Assembly (NCBI GenBank): GCA_944383325.1
Contig: CALWPC010000050.1
Span: 124,235-161,815 of the forward strand
Direction of reading: 5' to 3'
DNA length: 37,581 nucleotides
Source: an uncultured Lachnospiraceae bacterium
Lineage (GTDB): Bacteria; Bacillota; Clostridia; Lachnospirales; Lachnospiraceae
Shown: positions 25,626 to 33,609 of the stretch, piece after piece
Position numbering within the stretch: position 1 is the first letter of the stretch
Layout of the letters: every line of letters starts with the position of its first letter
Notes under the pieces: generated by a model
Databases searched by the model: none
What the model was told of the DNA's origin: nothing
Seen by the model: only the letters and a program-made list of their open reading frames with translations
Position numbers and translations under genes: made by a program

Positions 25626-26844
25626 TTTATTTGCCGGCTGCGGCGGATTGACGGAAGGCTTTGAGCAGTCCGGGCATTACCGGACGCTCGCCTGTGTTGA
25701 ATGGGAGGAGGCTCCCTGCCGGAATCTTCGCCATCGTCTGGGTCACAAGTGGCATTACCAGACATCGGATGAAATGGTGCTGCAGTTTGATATTCAAAGG
25801 ACAACGGAGCTGTTAAACGGTTGGGATGATAAAAAGTACGGCGTCTCAAGAGGCCTGGACGATTGTGTGAGAAAGCGGGGCGGCAGGGTGGATCTGATTA
25901 TCGGGGGACCGCCCTGTCAGGCGTATTCGATTGCCGGACGAATCAGAGATGAACATGGCATGCGGAATGACTACCGCAATTATCTGTTTGAAAGTTATAT
26001 AAAAATCGTACAGCATTATCAGCCAAAGGCGGTAGTGTTTGAAAATGTGCCGGGTATGCTGAGCGCCCGGCCCGGAGACGGAAGTCGTCTGGCGGTCGAT
26101 ATGGTCATGGAGGAGTTTGATAAGGCCGGATATGCGTGTATCAGTGATTTTAAGCGGGCGGTGATTGAGTTTGCGCAGTATGGTGTGCCGCAGTACCGAA
26201 AACGTGTGATTTTGCTAGGGCTTCGGAAGGATCAATTTCGTGCGCAGGATACGGATGAGATTCTAAACAAATTTTATGAGGAAATTTTGCCGTCTCATCA
26301 GTCCGATCAGGTCAAAACGGCGGGAGAGGCCATGGCAGGTTTGGAGCCTTTGTATCCGCTGCCGGAATGTACCAAGAAAAAGGGGAGGAAACAGTCCCAT
26401 AGCTTTCCGGAAGATGATACGATCAAAAATCATCTTCCGAGATATTGCAATCCGAGAGATATGCAGATTTTCAAACTTCTTGCAAATGACCGGGCGTGCG
26501 GAGCAAACCGCTATGCATCCGCGCAGGCTTTGAAGGAGCTTTATACAAGTATTACTGGAAGAGTGTCCAATGTGCACAAGTATCACGTGATCAGTCCGGA
26601 GGAACCGAGCAATACGGTGCCTGCGCACTTATATAAAGACGGGCTGCGCCATATTCATCCTGATCCGGAGCAGCAGAGAAGTATTACTGTGCGCGAGGCC
26701 GCCCGGCTGCAGACGTTTCCGGATGATTATAAATTTTTGTCGGGAATGTCGGATAATTATAAAATGATTGGAAATGCAGTGCCGCCTTTGTTTGCGCGGA
26801 TTTTAGGGGAAAGTGTGTATGAGCTGTTGTCCCGGTACGGATAA
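25600..26844 (+). CDS. DNA cytosine-C5 methyltransferase 2
   Basis: Second C5 enzyme, 414 residues, only distantly like the first. Motif I is DLFAGCGG, IV GGPPCQAYS with Cys106, VI ENVPG near 150, VIII QYRKRVILLG, IX REAARLQTFPD and X MIGNAVPP. It has an extra stretch between motifs I and IV and a longer recognition region. ATG 25600 follows GGAG by 9 bases and overlaps the upstream gene; a TTG at 25585 is less likely. Two different C5 methyltransferases with one nuclease usually means an asymmetric site, one enzyme per strand, or that each strand has a separate methylated base. Confidence 0.94.
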   Translation: MSKKIQMIDLFAGCGGLTEGFEQSGHYRTLACVEWEEAPCRNLRHRLGHKWHYQTSDEMVLQFDIQRTTELLNGWDDKKYGVSRGLDDCVRKRGGRVDLIIGGPPCQAYSIAGRIRDEHGMRNDYRNYLFESYIKIVQHYQPKAVVFENVPGMLSARPGDGSRLAVDMVMEEFDKAGYACISDFKRAVIEFAQYGVPQYRKRVILLGLRKDQFRAQDTDEILNKFYEEILPSHQSDQVKTAGEAMAGLEPLYPLPECTKKKGRKQSHSFPEDDTIKNHLPRYCNPRDMQIFKLLANDRACGANRYASAQALKELYTSITGRVSNVHKYHVISPEEPSNTVPAHLYKDGLRHIHPDPEQQRSITVREAARLQTFPDDYKFLSGMSDNYKMIGNAVPPLFARILGESVYELLSRYG

Positions 26845-26879
26845 CAGACGTTTTTTGATGGGAAAGGTGTGTGAACAAT

Positions 26880-27653
26880 ATGAGCAGAACCGTGTTAATT
26901 ACCGGTGCGTCGGGAGGTCTTGGCCTGGAATTGGCCAAGTTGTTTGCAAAAGATGGATACCGGCTTGTGTTGGTGGCGAGAAGCGAAGATAAACTGTGCG
27001 CGATAAAAACATATCTGGAGAGCCAATATCACACCGAGGTGGATGTGGTCGTCAAGGATCTGAGCAGAGTGAACGCAGCAATGGATATTTTCCGCTATAC
27101 AAAAGAACGGCGGATAGAAGTGGATATTCTGATCAACAACGCAGGATTCGGTGATTTTGGAAGCTTTGCAGGAACAGATTTGGACAAGCAGTCTGATATG
27201 GCCCAGGTGAATATGATTGCGCTCATGCAGCTGTGTCATCTGTATGTCAGGCCGATGATCAGGCGTGGTAACGGAAAAATATTAAATATGGCTTCGGTGG
27301 CCGCGTTTGAACCCGGTCCTCTGATGGCCGTGTACTATGCGTCAAAAGCGTTTGTCCTCTCTTTTAGCGAGGCGCTTTCGGTAGAATTAAAAGGCACGGG
27401 CGTGACTGTGACCGCGCTGTGCCCGGGACCGACCAAGACTGGCTTTGAAGAGCATGCCAATCTTGGTTCGTCCGGTCTTTTTAAACATCTGAAAAATGCC
27501 AGCGCAGCGGAAGTAGCCAGGTATGGCTATAAAAAGATGAAACAGCGCAGAGTGGTGGCGGTACCGGGGTTTATGAACAAGGCGGTTGTCGCTGCGGTTC
27601 ATTTCCTGCCGCGCACAGTCGTACGCCATCTCGTCTATACAATTCAAAAATAG
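26880..27653 (+). CDS. SDR-family oxidoreductase (DltE/YqjQ-like)
   Basis: Short-chain dehydrogenase of 257 residues with TGASGGLG near the N-terminus, NNAG near residue 90 (ILINNAGFG), catalytic Ser in MASVA and Tyr/Lys in YYASKAF. The C-terminus (KMKQRRVVAVPGFMNKAVVA) resembles the DltE/YqjQ branch, which lacks a known substrate. The ATG 26880 is preferred; GTG 26871 is only 3 bases from GGAAAGG. Translated in the same direction as the methyltransferases after a 35-base gap, with no promoter that I can see. Its end lies only 7 bases from the end of the opposing fucosidase gene. Confidence 0.9.
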   Translation: MSRTVLITGASGGLGLELAKLFAKDGYRLVLVARSEDKLCAIKTYLESQYHTEVDVVVKDLSRVNAAMDIFRYTKERRIEVDILINNAGFGDFGSFAGTDLDKQSDMAQVNMIALMQLCHLYVRPMIRRGNGKILNMASVAAFEPGPLMAVYYASKAFVLSFSEALSVELKGTGVTVTALCPGPTKTGFEEHANLGSSGLFKHLKNASAAEVARYGYKKMKQRRVVAVPGFMNKAVVAAVHFLPRTVVRHLVYTIQK

Positions 27654-27660
27654 CCGCTGT

Positions 27661-29088
27661 TTATTCCAACCTTAACGCAAATGCATGCGCGCCGCACGGC
27701 TGTTTGGGCAAGTCGATGCAGAGTGCTTCTTCCGTCTGAGTGTATGAAAGCGCCATGTTGTCTGCGCCGAGCAAGGTGATGCGATGAATACTTGGAAGCG
27801 CACCGCCGGTTCGGAATGTTTTGATGCGCAGACGATTGTCTGCAGGCCATCCCATGGCGATTGCGTAAACGCAGTCCCCTTTTTGCGTGAAGCGGAAATC
27901 TTTTGCCGTAAATGCCCCCAGACTGACATCTCCGGCCTCGCCCTGTGTATTTTCTAACTGAGCGTTGACCATTTCAATGTTGTAGTCTGCGTCGGATACC
28001 TGCGTCGGGCCCTCGGAGGCAACAGAGAATGGTCTTGTGCCATAGATCGCCTCTCCGTTGACGCGGAGCCAATCGCCGATTTCGCCCAGAGTGCGCACGG
28101 CGTCGGGATGGAAAGAACCGTCTGCATAGGGGCCGACATTGAGCAAAAGGTTTCCGTTTTTTGCAACAATATCGCACAGCTGATGGATAATGCGTGTTGC
28201 AGATTTATAGCGCGGGTTTTGTACCATACACCATGTGACGTTATCTTCCAGGCGGTCGTCCGTCTGCCACGGGGCGGCTTTTGCTTCCTCAAACCGTCCG
28301 CATTCAATGTCGTAAACGCCGACGCCCTCAGGAAAATCCTCTTGTTTATATGTGAGAATGGTGTCCGGACGTTCATAAAAATGTCTGGCCATCGCCTGAC
28401 GGGTGTGCGCGTCGATAATGCAGGTGCGGCTGTCAAAATAAATGACGTCTGGTTGGTAGAGATCGACAACCTCATTTACTTTGGCGAGCCAGGACGCGTT
28501 GAATTCTGCGTCCGGCATGCGGTAGGGCAGATAGCGGTTGGTTTCAAGCGGCAGCGCTTTTCCGTAATATCGCTCGTTTTCGGGGACATACACGTCGGCG
28601 TCGGGATCCGTCGACATAAACCAACCCCAAAGCCACTGATGATGGAAAGTAGCGAGAAATTTAATACCGCGTTTGCGGAACGCTTCGGCGCATTCGCCGA
28701 CGACGTCGCGCTTCGGCCCGTACTGTTTGGCGTTGACCGGATTCACCTTGCTGTCCCACATGGAAAAATTGTCGGCGTGTTCCGTAACCGGGCCGGCAAA
28801 CTTTGCTCCTGAGCGTTCTACAAGCTCCGCCCACTGCTCCGGGTCGAACTTCGCTCCGGTCATCATCGGGTAGAAGTCTTTGTATCCAAACTCGCTGACT
28901 TTTCCGTAGGTTTCCGTATGATACCGGTTAATGCTGTTTTTTTTGGCGTACATGTTGCGGGAGTACCATTCATTTTTGTAGGCGGGCACACTGTATGGAC
29001 CCCAGTGGAAAAATAGTCCGAATTTTGCATCCCGGTACCAGTCGGGCGCTTCCCGCTGCAGGTTGTCCCAGTTGCTCTTTTCGTTCAT
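27661..29088 (-). CDS. Alpha-L-fucosidase, GH29 family
   Basis: Retaining glycosidase of 475 residues that removes terminal alpha-L-fucose from host mucin glycans or oligosaccharides. The FFHWGPYS segment (26-33), TEHADNFSMWDSK (102-114) and the FHHQW block (148-152) are GH29 features. The catalytic nucleophile is Asp219 in VIYFDSRT. A small beta-sandwich follows after about residue 350. No signal peptide is present, so it works in the cytoplasm on imported sugars. Second gene of a two-gene minus-strand operon, 33 bases after the esterase, with AGAGAGGTG before the ATG. Together they suggest intracellular breakdown of acetylated, fucosylated mucin fragments; no transporter is in the window. 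Confidence 0.93.
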   Translation of the reverse strand: MNEKSNWDNLQREAPDWYRDAKFGLFFHWGPYSVPAYKNEWYSRNMYAKKNSINRYHTETYGKVSEFGYKDFYPMMTGAKFDPEQWAELVERSGAKFAGPVTEHADNFSMWDSKVNPVNAKQYGPKRDVVGECAEAFRKRGIKFLATFHHQWLWGWFMSTDPDADVYVPENERYYGKALPLETNRYLPYRMPDAEFNASWLAKVNEVVDLYQPDVIYFDSRTCIIDAHTRQAMARHFYERPDTILTYKQEDFPEGVGVYDIECGRFEEAKAAPWQTDDRLEDNVTWCMVQNPRYKSATRIIHQLCDIVAKNGNLLLNVGPYADGSFHPDAVRTLGEIGDWLRVNGEAIYGTRPFSVASEGPTQVSDADYNIEMVNAQLENTQGEAGDVSLGAFTAKDFRFTQKGDCVYAIAMGWPADNRLRIKTFRTGGALPSIHRITLLGADNMALSYTQTEEALCIDLPKQPCGAHAFALRLE

Positions 29089-29121
29089 GTTGTGTTCACC
29101 TCTCTTTGGATTTTGTTTGCG

Positions 29122-30513
29122 TTATGATTGTTCAATCGTAATTGGATACTTATAAAACGAAAGAGGAGGCAAGTAGGTTACCTCGTCTGTCAGCAATACC
29201 GTGGTCGGGTTACTCTGCCATGCGAAGGAGACGGTTGCGTTTGCAGCTACTTCTCGTGAAAGCGTCAGAGTCACCGTATTTTGTGCGGTAATCAGCCGGT
29301 CCTGCAGAGGGATTTCTCCCTGCTCATCCCGGACGGTGAAACCGCTGTCCTCGGGCAAATCGCTGCTCATGGCAAAACCGCGCTGTACATGATCAAAAGT
29401 CAGCGTAAGCTTTTGCTGCCGCAGAGTGGCGCTAGTAATCTCAGGGGCAAAAAATTCCGGTGTACCATATAGGACATTTGCACAGAGCCGCGCCATGCGC
29501 TCGCCGATCAGCATGCAGGAATGCGCGTTGTTGTGGATGCCGTCGGAGAGGCTGCAGTTTAGTGTCGGCAGTATGTACAAATTTTCAAAATCGTGAGCGG
29601 CTGTCCGCTGTGCTTCGCGTACCATGCCCCATCCGGGATCGTTTTCTCCGTTGATCTGACGATTGAGCTGAAATGTAAAAAACGTTACGGGATACCCGAG
29701 ATCTCTGCGGAATGCGTCTATAAACTGATAATATTTTTCTTTATATTCCGGAGCCCGGCGTTCGTTCGTATCGCTGCACCCCTGATACCAGAGCACACCG
29801 GCAATCGGCCCGCAGGCTTTGGCCTGCGCGAGCATATTTTTGTAAAGCGGTCCGCCGTCCGGGTTCCAGCGCTTCATTGGCATACCGCCCATTGCCGTGG
29901 CGATTAAGCCAACCGGGTAGTGGGAAAGCGCGGAAAAGCGTTTGCCAAAGGCAAGGTACGGGGAAACGCCGGAGACGCCCATTTCGGCATTTGGCGCGTC
30001 GGCGCCGAAACCGGATTCATTCATAGGATGACTTGCAATATCCCACGCGTGACGATTGCGGTACAGGTGTACGCCAAGCTGCGGGGGATCGAACGCGGTG
30101 TCTTTTCCGTAACCGGCCGAGTTGGACTGACCGGCGATCATGAACACATCACCTACCCCGAAGTGCAGTCGGGTGTCTCCACGAAATGTCCACTGTACGT
30201 TCGGAAGAGTACTTACGACTTTCAGACCAGTCTCCACGCGATACAGCCCTCCTGCCGGAACGGTCATCCGGATTGACCAACTGCCGCTGTTGACGGTATC
30301 GTCGGTCTCGTATTCGGCATCGGTCCAGGGAATAATCTGGACGTTGTCATCTTCACTCATGATGCGCGCCATGGGCTGTGCGGACGCTACGCCCTGTTTA
30401 ATTGCAGCTTTGGGCACAAGATAGGTTCCAGAAAGGGTAATTTCTGCGCTGCCGTTTTTGTGTTGGAGAATTTGCCAGTCTGATAAACCGTTTTCTATAA
30501 ATACTCCATGCAT
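29122..30513 (-). CDS. Sialate O-acetylesterase (SASA, SGNH-type)
   Basis: Protein of 463 residues in the sialic-acid acetylesterase family, which removes O-acetyl groups from sialic acids and similar sugars. The nucleophile is Ser130 in MIAGQSNSAGYG, and Asp324-x-x-His327 in SDGIHNN completes the triad. An N-terminal beta-rich region precedes it and a further beta domain with VTLTLSREVAANATVSF ends it. Usual WYQGE reads WYQGC here (near 242-246), an odd substitution close to the active-site region. No signal peptide, so cytoplasmic. GGAGGG lies before the ATG. It is the first gene of the operon with the fucosidase. Confidence 0.88.
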   Translation of the reverse strand: MHGVFIENGLSDWQILQHKNGSAEITLSGTYLVPKAAIKQGVASAQPMARIMSEDDNVQIIPWTDAEYETDDTVNSGSWSIRMTVPAGGLYRVETGLKVVSTLPNVQWTFRGDTRLHFGVGDVFMIAGQSNSAGYGKDTAFDPPQLGVHLYRNRHAWDIASHPMNESGFGADAPNAEMGVSGVSPYLAFGKRFSALSHYPVGLIATAMGGMPMKRWNPDGGPLYKNMLAQAKACGPIAGVLWYQGCSDTNERRAPEYKEKYYQFIDAFRRDLGYPVTFFTFQLNRQINGENDPGWGMVREAQRTAAHDFENLYILPTLNCSLSDGIHNNAHSCMLIGERMARLCANVLYGTPEFFAPEITSATLRQQKLTLTFDHVQRGFAMSSDLPEDSGFTVRDEQGEIPLQDRLITAQNTVTLTLSREVAANATVSFAWQSNPTTVLLTDEVTYLPPLSFYKYPITIEQS

Positions 30514-30555
30514 AATTGATACCCTCCATTTTTTTCAATAATGATCATTTTTTAC

Positions 30556-30584
30556 AGTATATCATAGAGAATTTTGATAGTAAA
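30556..30584 (-). promoter_or_regulatory. Promoter of the sialate esterase-fucosidase operon
   Basis: On the minus strand TTTACT (30584-30579), a 17-base spacer, then TATACT (30561-30556). A perfect palindrome AATGATCATT (30540-30549) overlaps the expected start point and could be an operator. Confidence 0.65.
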
Positions 30585-30630
30585 GTCTCAGATTGGAAGG
30601 TGAAAATGTTGTGAAATCAGTAAACATAGA

Positions 30631-30659
30631 TTGTCAGGACCTATACTTTATGCTATAAT
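30631..30659 (+). promoter_or_regulatory. Strong sigma-A promoter of DUF5685-DnaJ
   Basis: TTGTCA (30631-30636), a 17-base spacer, then an extended TGCTATAAT ending at 30659. It diverges from the esterase promoter, with about 50 bases between the -35 boxes. Confidence 0.8.
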
Positions 30660-30700
30660 AATCTGGATTTTGCAAAAAAATGATGGAAGAAAGGAAAAGC

Positions 30701-31552
30701 ATGTTTGGCCATGTGACAATCCATAAACCGGAATTAAAAGTCAGGGATTATGAGCGTTACCGAAGCTATTACTGCGGTCTGTGCCGCACGCTCGGCAAAC
30801 GGTACGGCATTACCGGAAAATTGCTTTTAAGCTATGATATGACATTTTTGGCCATATTATTTAGCGGACTGTATGAGCTTGAGGGATCGGGCGAGCGGAT
30901 GATCTGTCTGCTGCACCCGACGCGCCGGCAAACCGGTCTGTGTAATCCGGCTACGGAATATGCTGCGGATATGACAATGCTGCTGACCTATCATAAACTT
31001 CTGGATGACTGGGAGGATGATCGCCGGCTGACGGCATTGTTTACTAGCCGGTGGTTTCTGTGTCGCTATCGGAGAGTGCGGGCAGAATATCCGAGGCAGT
31101 GCGCCGCCGTTGAAGATGGAATGCACAGTCTTTCACAGGCGGAACGCCGCGGGGAGACATCTGCGGATGTCGTATCCGGTCTGTTTGGATCGATTCTGTC
31201 GGAAATCTTTGTCTGGCATGAAGATGAATGGTCGGATACGCTTAGGGAAATCGGTTTTTATCTCGGAAAATATATTTATTTGGCGGACGCCTATGTGGAT
31301 ATGGAGGAAGACCGGAAAAACCGCAGCTATAATCCGCTGTGGATATGGTATCAATCTCGAACGGAAGAAGAGTTTCATCATTTTTGCGAGCAGCAGTTCA
31401 ATCTCATTATGTCCGTATGCGCGCGCGCGTTTGAGCGCCTCCCCATTTTGCAGGAGGCGGGGCTGCTCCGAAATATTCTATATGCAGGTGTCTGGACGCG
31501 CTTTTATCAGGCGAGAAACAAACGGATGGAGGAAACGCATGGATCCATATAA
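30701..31552 (+). CDS. DUF5685 family protein, prenyltransferase-like pattern
   Basis: Protein of 283 residues with a DUF5685 N-terminus ([18 protein letters not shown], then YYCGLC). Function is unknown. The helical protein has two Asp-rich motifs: LLDDWEDD (101-107) and DAYVDMEED (196-204), the latter with the D-x3-D-x3-D spacing of squalene/phytoene synthases. ATG 30701 behind AAGAAAGGA is chosen over the ATG at 30680. CxxC is at 25-28. The last 14 bases overlap the dnaJ-like gene, so the two are translationally coupled. Whether it binds a prenyl diphosphate or is only a relic of that fold cannot be settled by eye. Confidence 0.82.
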   Translation: MFGHVTIHKPELKVRDYERYRSYYCGLCRTLGKRYGITGKLLLSYDMTFLAILFSGLYELEGSGERMICLLHPTRRQTGLCNPATEYAADMTMLLTYHKLLDDWEDDRRLTALFTSRWFLCRYRRVRAEYPRQCAAVEDGMHSLSQAERRGETSADVVSGLFGSILSEIFVWHEDEWSDTLREIGFYLGKYIYLADAYVDMEEDRKNRSYNPLWIWYQSRTEEEFHHFCEQQFNLIMSVCARAFERLPILQEAGLLRNILYAGVWTRFYQARNKRMEETHGSI

Positions 31553-32198
31553 AGTGTTAGGGGTTGACCCGGGGGCAACGGATGAGGAAGTGAAAAAAGC
31601 ATATCGAAAACTGAGCCGCAAGTATCATCCTGATGCCAATGTCAATAGCCCTCATCCGGAGGTGGCGGAAGAAAAATTTAAGCAGGTGCAGATGGCCTAT
31701 GAACAGATTATGCGGATCAGAGAGGGCCGCGAAGGCTATGGAGAAACCGGCGGCGGGTACGGTGGCTTTGGAGGCTTTGGAGGATTCGGCGGTTTTGGTG
31801 GTTTTGGTCAGGGGGCGAGCGGGCAGTCAGGGACGTCCGAGCAGGATATTCATTTACAGGCCGCCACTAATTATATCAATTCCGGCCACTATCAGGAGGC
31901 AATTAATGTTCTGAACCGTATGGACAACCGTTCTGCAAGATGGTATTACGTGCACGCGGCGGCAAACGCGGGATTGGGCAATACGAGCATGGCAATGGAT
32001 TCTGCAAAACGCGCTGTGGAGATGGAACCCAATAATGCGGAGTACCAGATGCTCTATCAAAGGCTGCAGGGAGGCGGCGGTTGGTATCAGAGCATGGGCG
32101 GAGGATACGGCCGTCAGAATATGGATATGGGTAATTTTTGCTGTGAGTTGATGCTTTGTAATATGTTGTGCAATGGCTGCTGCTGTGACTGTGCGTGA
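31539..32198 (+). CDS. DnaJ-domain protein with GGF repeats and Cys-rich tail
   Basis: Co-chaperone-like protein of 219 residues. The J domain occupies about 1-70, with the HPD motif at 30-32, which stimulates DnaK. A Gly/Phe linker with five GGF repeats (about 75-90) follows. Then come two helical tetratricopeptide-like repeats ([30 protein letters not shown]). The C-terminus is unusual: it ends [19 protein letters not shown], eight or more cysteines in 19 residues. No zinc-finger domain of classic DnaJ is present. ATG 31539 has GGAGGAAA upstream and overlaps DUF5685 by 14 bases. Coupling suggests it works with the DUF5685 protein. Confidence 0.88.
   Translation: MDPYKVLGVDPGATDEEVKKAYRKLSRKYHPDANVNSPHPEVAEEKFKQVQMAYEQIMRIREGREGYGETGGGYGGFGGFGGFGGFGGFGQGASGQSGTSEQDIHLQAATNYINSGHYQEAINVLNRMDNRSARWYYVHAAANAGLGNTSMAMDSAKRAVEMEPNNAEYQMLYQRLQGGGGWYQSMGGGYGRQNMDMGNFCCELMLCNMLCNGCCCDCA
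31761..31805 (+). repeat. GGF-coding tandem repeat in the DnaJ-like gene
   Basis: Five consecutive 9-base units (GGN-GGN-TTY) encode Gly-Gly-Phe in the linker. Synonymous differences show they are not a recent perfect duplication. Confidence 0.9.
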
Positions 32199-32215
32199 CG
32201 GCAGCACGTTTTATT
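32178..32215 (+). terminator. Weak terminator after the DnaJ-like gene
   Basis: TGCTGCTG (32178-32185) pairs with CGGCAGCA (32199-32206), including one G-U pair, followed by a T-rich tract. The 5' arm lies inside the Cys-rich coding tail. A marginal call. Confidence 0.35.
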
Positions 32216-32269
32216 TTTACAGAGAAATGACTGGCGGCTTTTTGCATGTAAAAGAGAGGAGATCAGTGT

Positions 32270-33451
32270 ATGCAGTACCGTTTAAACCAAAAAAACGGCG
32301 ATTCGCTGTCGCTGCTTGGCTTTGGCTGTCTTCGGTTTCCGAGAAAGAACGGAAAAATTGATTTTGAAGAAACACAGCGGGAAATTTTGGAGGCTGTCCG
32401 CCTGGGAGTCAATTATTTTGATACCGCATATGTATATGGAGGAAGCGAGGAGACGCTCGGAAAAATTTTAGCGCAAAACGGGATCAGAAAAAGCGTATAT
32501 ATTGCGACAAAGCTTCCTCATTATTACATAAAAAAAACGGAGGATTTCGAACGCTTTTTTGCCGAGGAGCTGCAGCGGCTGCAGACGGATTATGTAGATT
32601 ATTATCTGATCCATATGCTGCCGGATGTGGCGACGTGGCGGCGCCTGCAAACATTCGGCATCGAGGAGTGGCTGCTGCAGAAGAAGCAGTCCGGCATGAT
32701 CCGCAATATCGGATTTTCTTATCACGGCAATACGGTGGCGTTTCAGGAGCTGCTCGATGTCTATGACTGGGATTTTTGCCAGATTCAGTATAATTATATG
32801 GATGAACACAGTCAGGCCGGAAGAGCCGGGCTGTTGAAGGCGGCTAAAAAGGGAATGCCGGTCATCATTATGGAGCCGCTTAGAGGAGGGCGCCTTGTTC
32901 ACGGTCTTCCCAAGGAGGCGGGGCATTTGTTTTCGAGGGCGAGGTCCGATTGGAGTCCGGCAGAATGGGGGCTTCGGTGGCTTTGGGATCAGCCCCAGGT
33001 TACCGTAGTACTCTCGGGCATGAATTCGATGGAGATGCTAAGAGAGAATGTGCGGATTGCGTCGGATGTCCGGGCGGGAGAGTTGGGAGAAGCAGAATTT
33101 GCGCTGTACCGTCAGGTGATCGCCGCCATTAACAGGCGCATGAAGGTACCGTGCACGGGGTGCGGCTACTGTATGCCGTGTCCGTCGGGTGTGGATATTC
33201 CGGGTGTTTTTCGATGTTATAATGAGCGGTATACGGATAATTACTATACGGGAATGAAGGAATATTTTATGTGTACGACTATGCGCGCAAAGCACAGCGG
33301 TGCATCTCAGTGCGTGCGGTGCGGGAAATGTGAGTCACATTGTCCGCAGCAGATTCCAATTCGTGAAAAACTGGCGGAGGCGGCGGGAAAGATGGAATCT
33401 CCGGTTTATCATGTTGCAAAGTGGGTGATGAAGCGTATCGGTCGTTTTTAG
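32270..33451 (+). CDS. Aldo/keto reductase with C-terminal iron-sulfur domain
   Basis: NAD(P)H-dependent oxidoreductase fold of 393 residues. The catalytic tetrad Asp51, Tyr56, Lys81 and His115 is complete. The C-terminus adds a 4Fe-4S ferredoxin-like region: CTGCGYCMPCPSGV (near 306-319) and CVRCGKCESHCPQ (near 354-366). This fused form is common in anaerobes and is thought to take electrons from ferredoxin or an NAD(P)H/cluster pair; its substrates are not known. AGAGAGGAG precedes ATG 32270. A 70-base gap follows the DnaJ-like gene. Confidence 0.92.
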   Translation: MQYRLNQKNGDSLSLLGFGCLRFPRKNGKIDFEETQREILEAVRLGVNYFDTAYVYGGSEETLGKILAQNGIRKSVYIATKLPHYYIKKTEDFERFFAEELQRLQTDYVDYYLIHMLPDVATWRRLQTFGIEEWLLQKKQSGMIRNIGFSYHGNTVAFQELLDVYDWDFCQIQYNYMDEHSQAGRAGLLKAAKKGMPVIIMEPLRGGRLVHGLPKEAGHLFSRARSDWSPAEWGLRWLWDQPQVTVVLSGMNSMEMLRENVRIASDVRAGELGEAEFALYRQVIAAINRRMKVPCTGCGYCMPCPSGVDIPGVFRCYNERYTDNYYTGMKEYFMCTTMRAKHSGASQCVRCGKCESHCPQQIPIREKLAEAAGKMESPVYHVAKWVMKRIGRF

Positions 33452-33520
33452 GGATGAAGCAAAAATAATAATAAATCAAGCTGTTTGATGGATTTTAAAC
33501 AAAATATTAAAAAATATCAA

Positions 33521-33538
33521 TAAAAATGATTAATTTTA
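33521..33538. promoter_or_regulatory. Imperfect inverted repeat upstream of the leuA-AraC gene
   Basis: TAAAAAT-GATT-AATTTTA (6 of 7 pairs) lies within a run of A and T tracts (about 33495-33557) upstream of the promoter. It could be an UP element or a binding site for the AraC-type domain. Confidence 0.3.
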
Positions 33539-33562
33539 TCACTGTTCGAAAGAAAAATCTTA

Positions 33563-33571
33563 TGGTATGAT
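33563..33571 (+). promoter_or_regulatory. Extended -10 promoter of the leuA-AraC gene
   Basis: TGGTATGAT is an extended -10 with TATGAT at 33566-33571. No good -35 is seen at 17 bases, which fits dependence on an activator. The start codon lies about 38 bases downstream. Confidence 0.45.
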
Positions 33572-33609
33572 TGCGTCAGATGAAAGAGTAATCATTGTTG
33601 GAGGTTGCC

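Noticed and set aside
28108-28812. 234-residue plus-strand reading frame inside the fucosidase gene
   Set aside because: It is antisense to GH29 with all catalytic motifs intact on the other strand; no family features in the translation.
31761-31805. Short tandem units that might be read as a CRISPR or satellite array
   Set aside because: The units are 9 bases, without spacers, and encode a Gly-Gly-Phe linker in frame.
33595-33609. TTG start 15 bases upstream for the LeuA-AraC gene
   Set aside because: The GGAGG lies between it and ATG 33610, so it cannot serve TTG 33595; ATG fits spacing.
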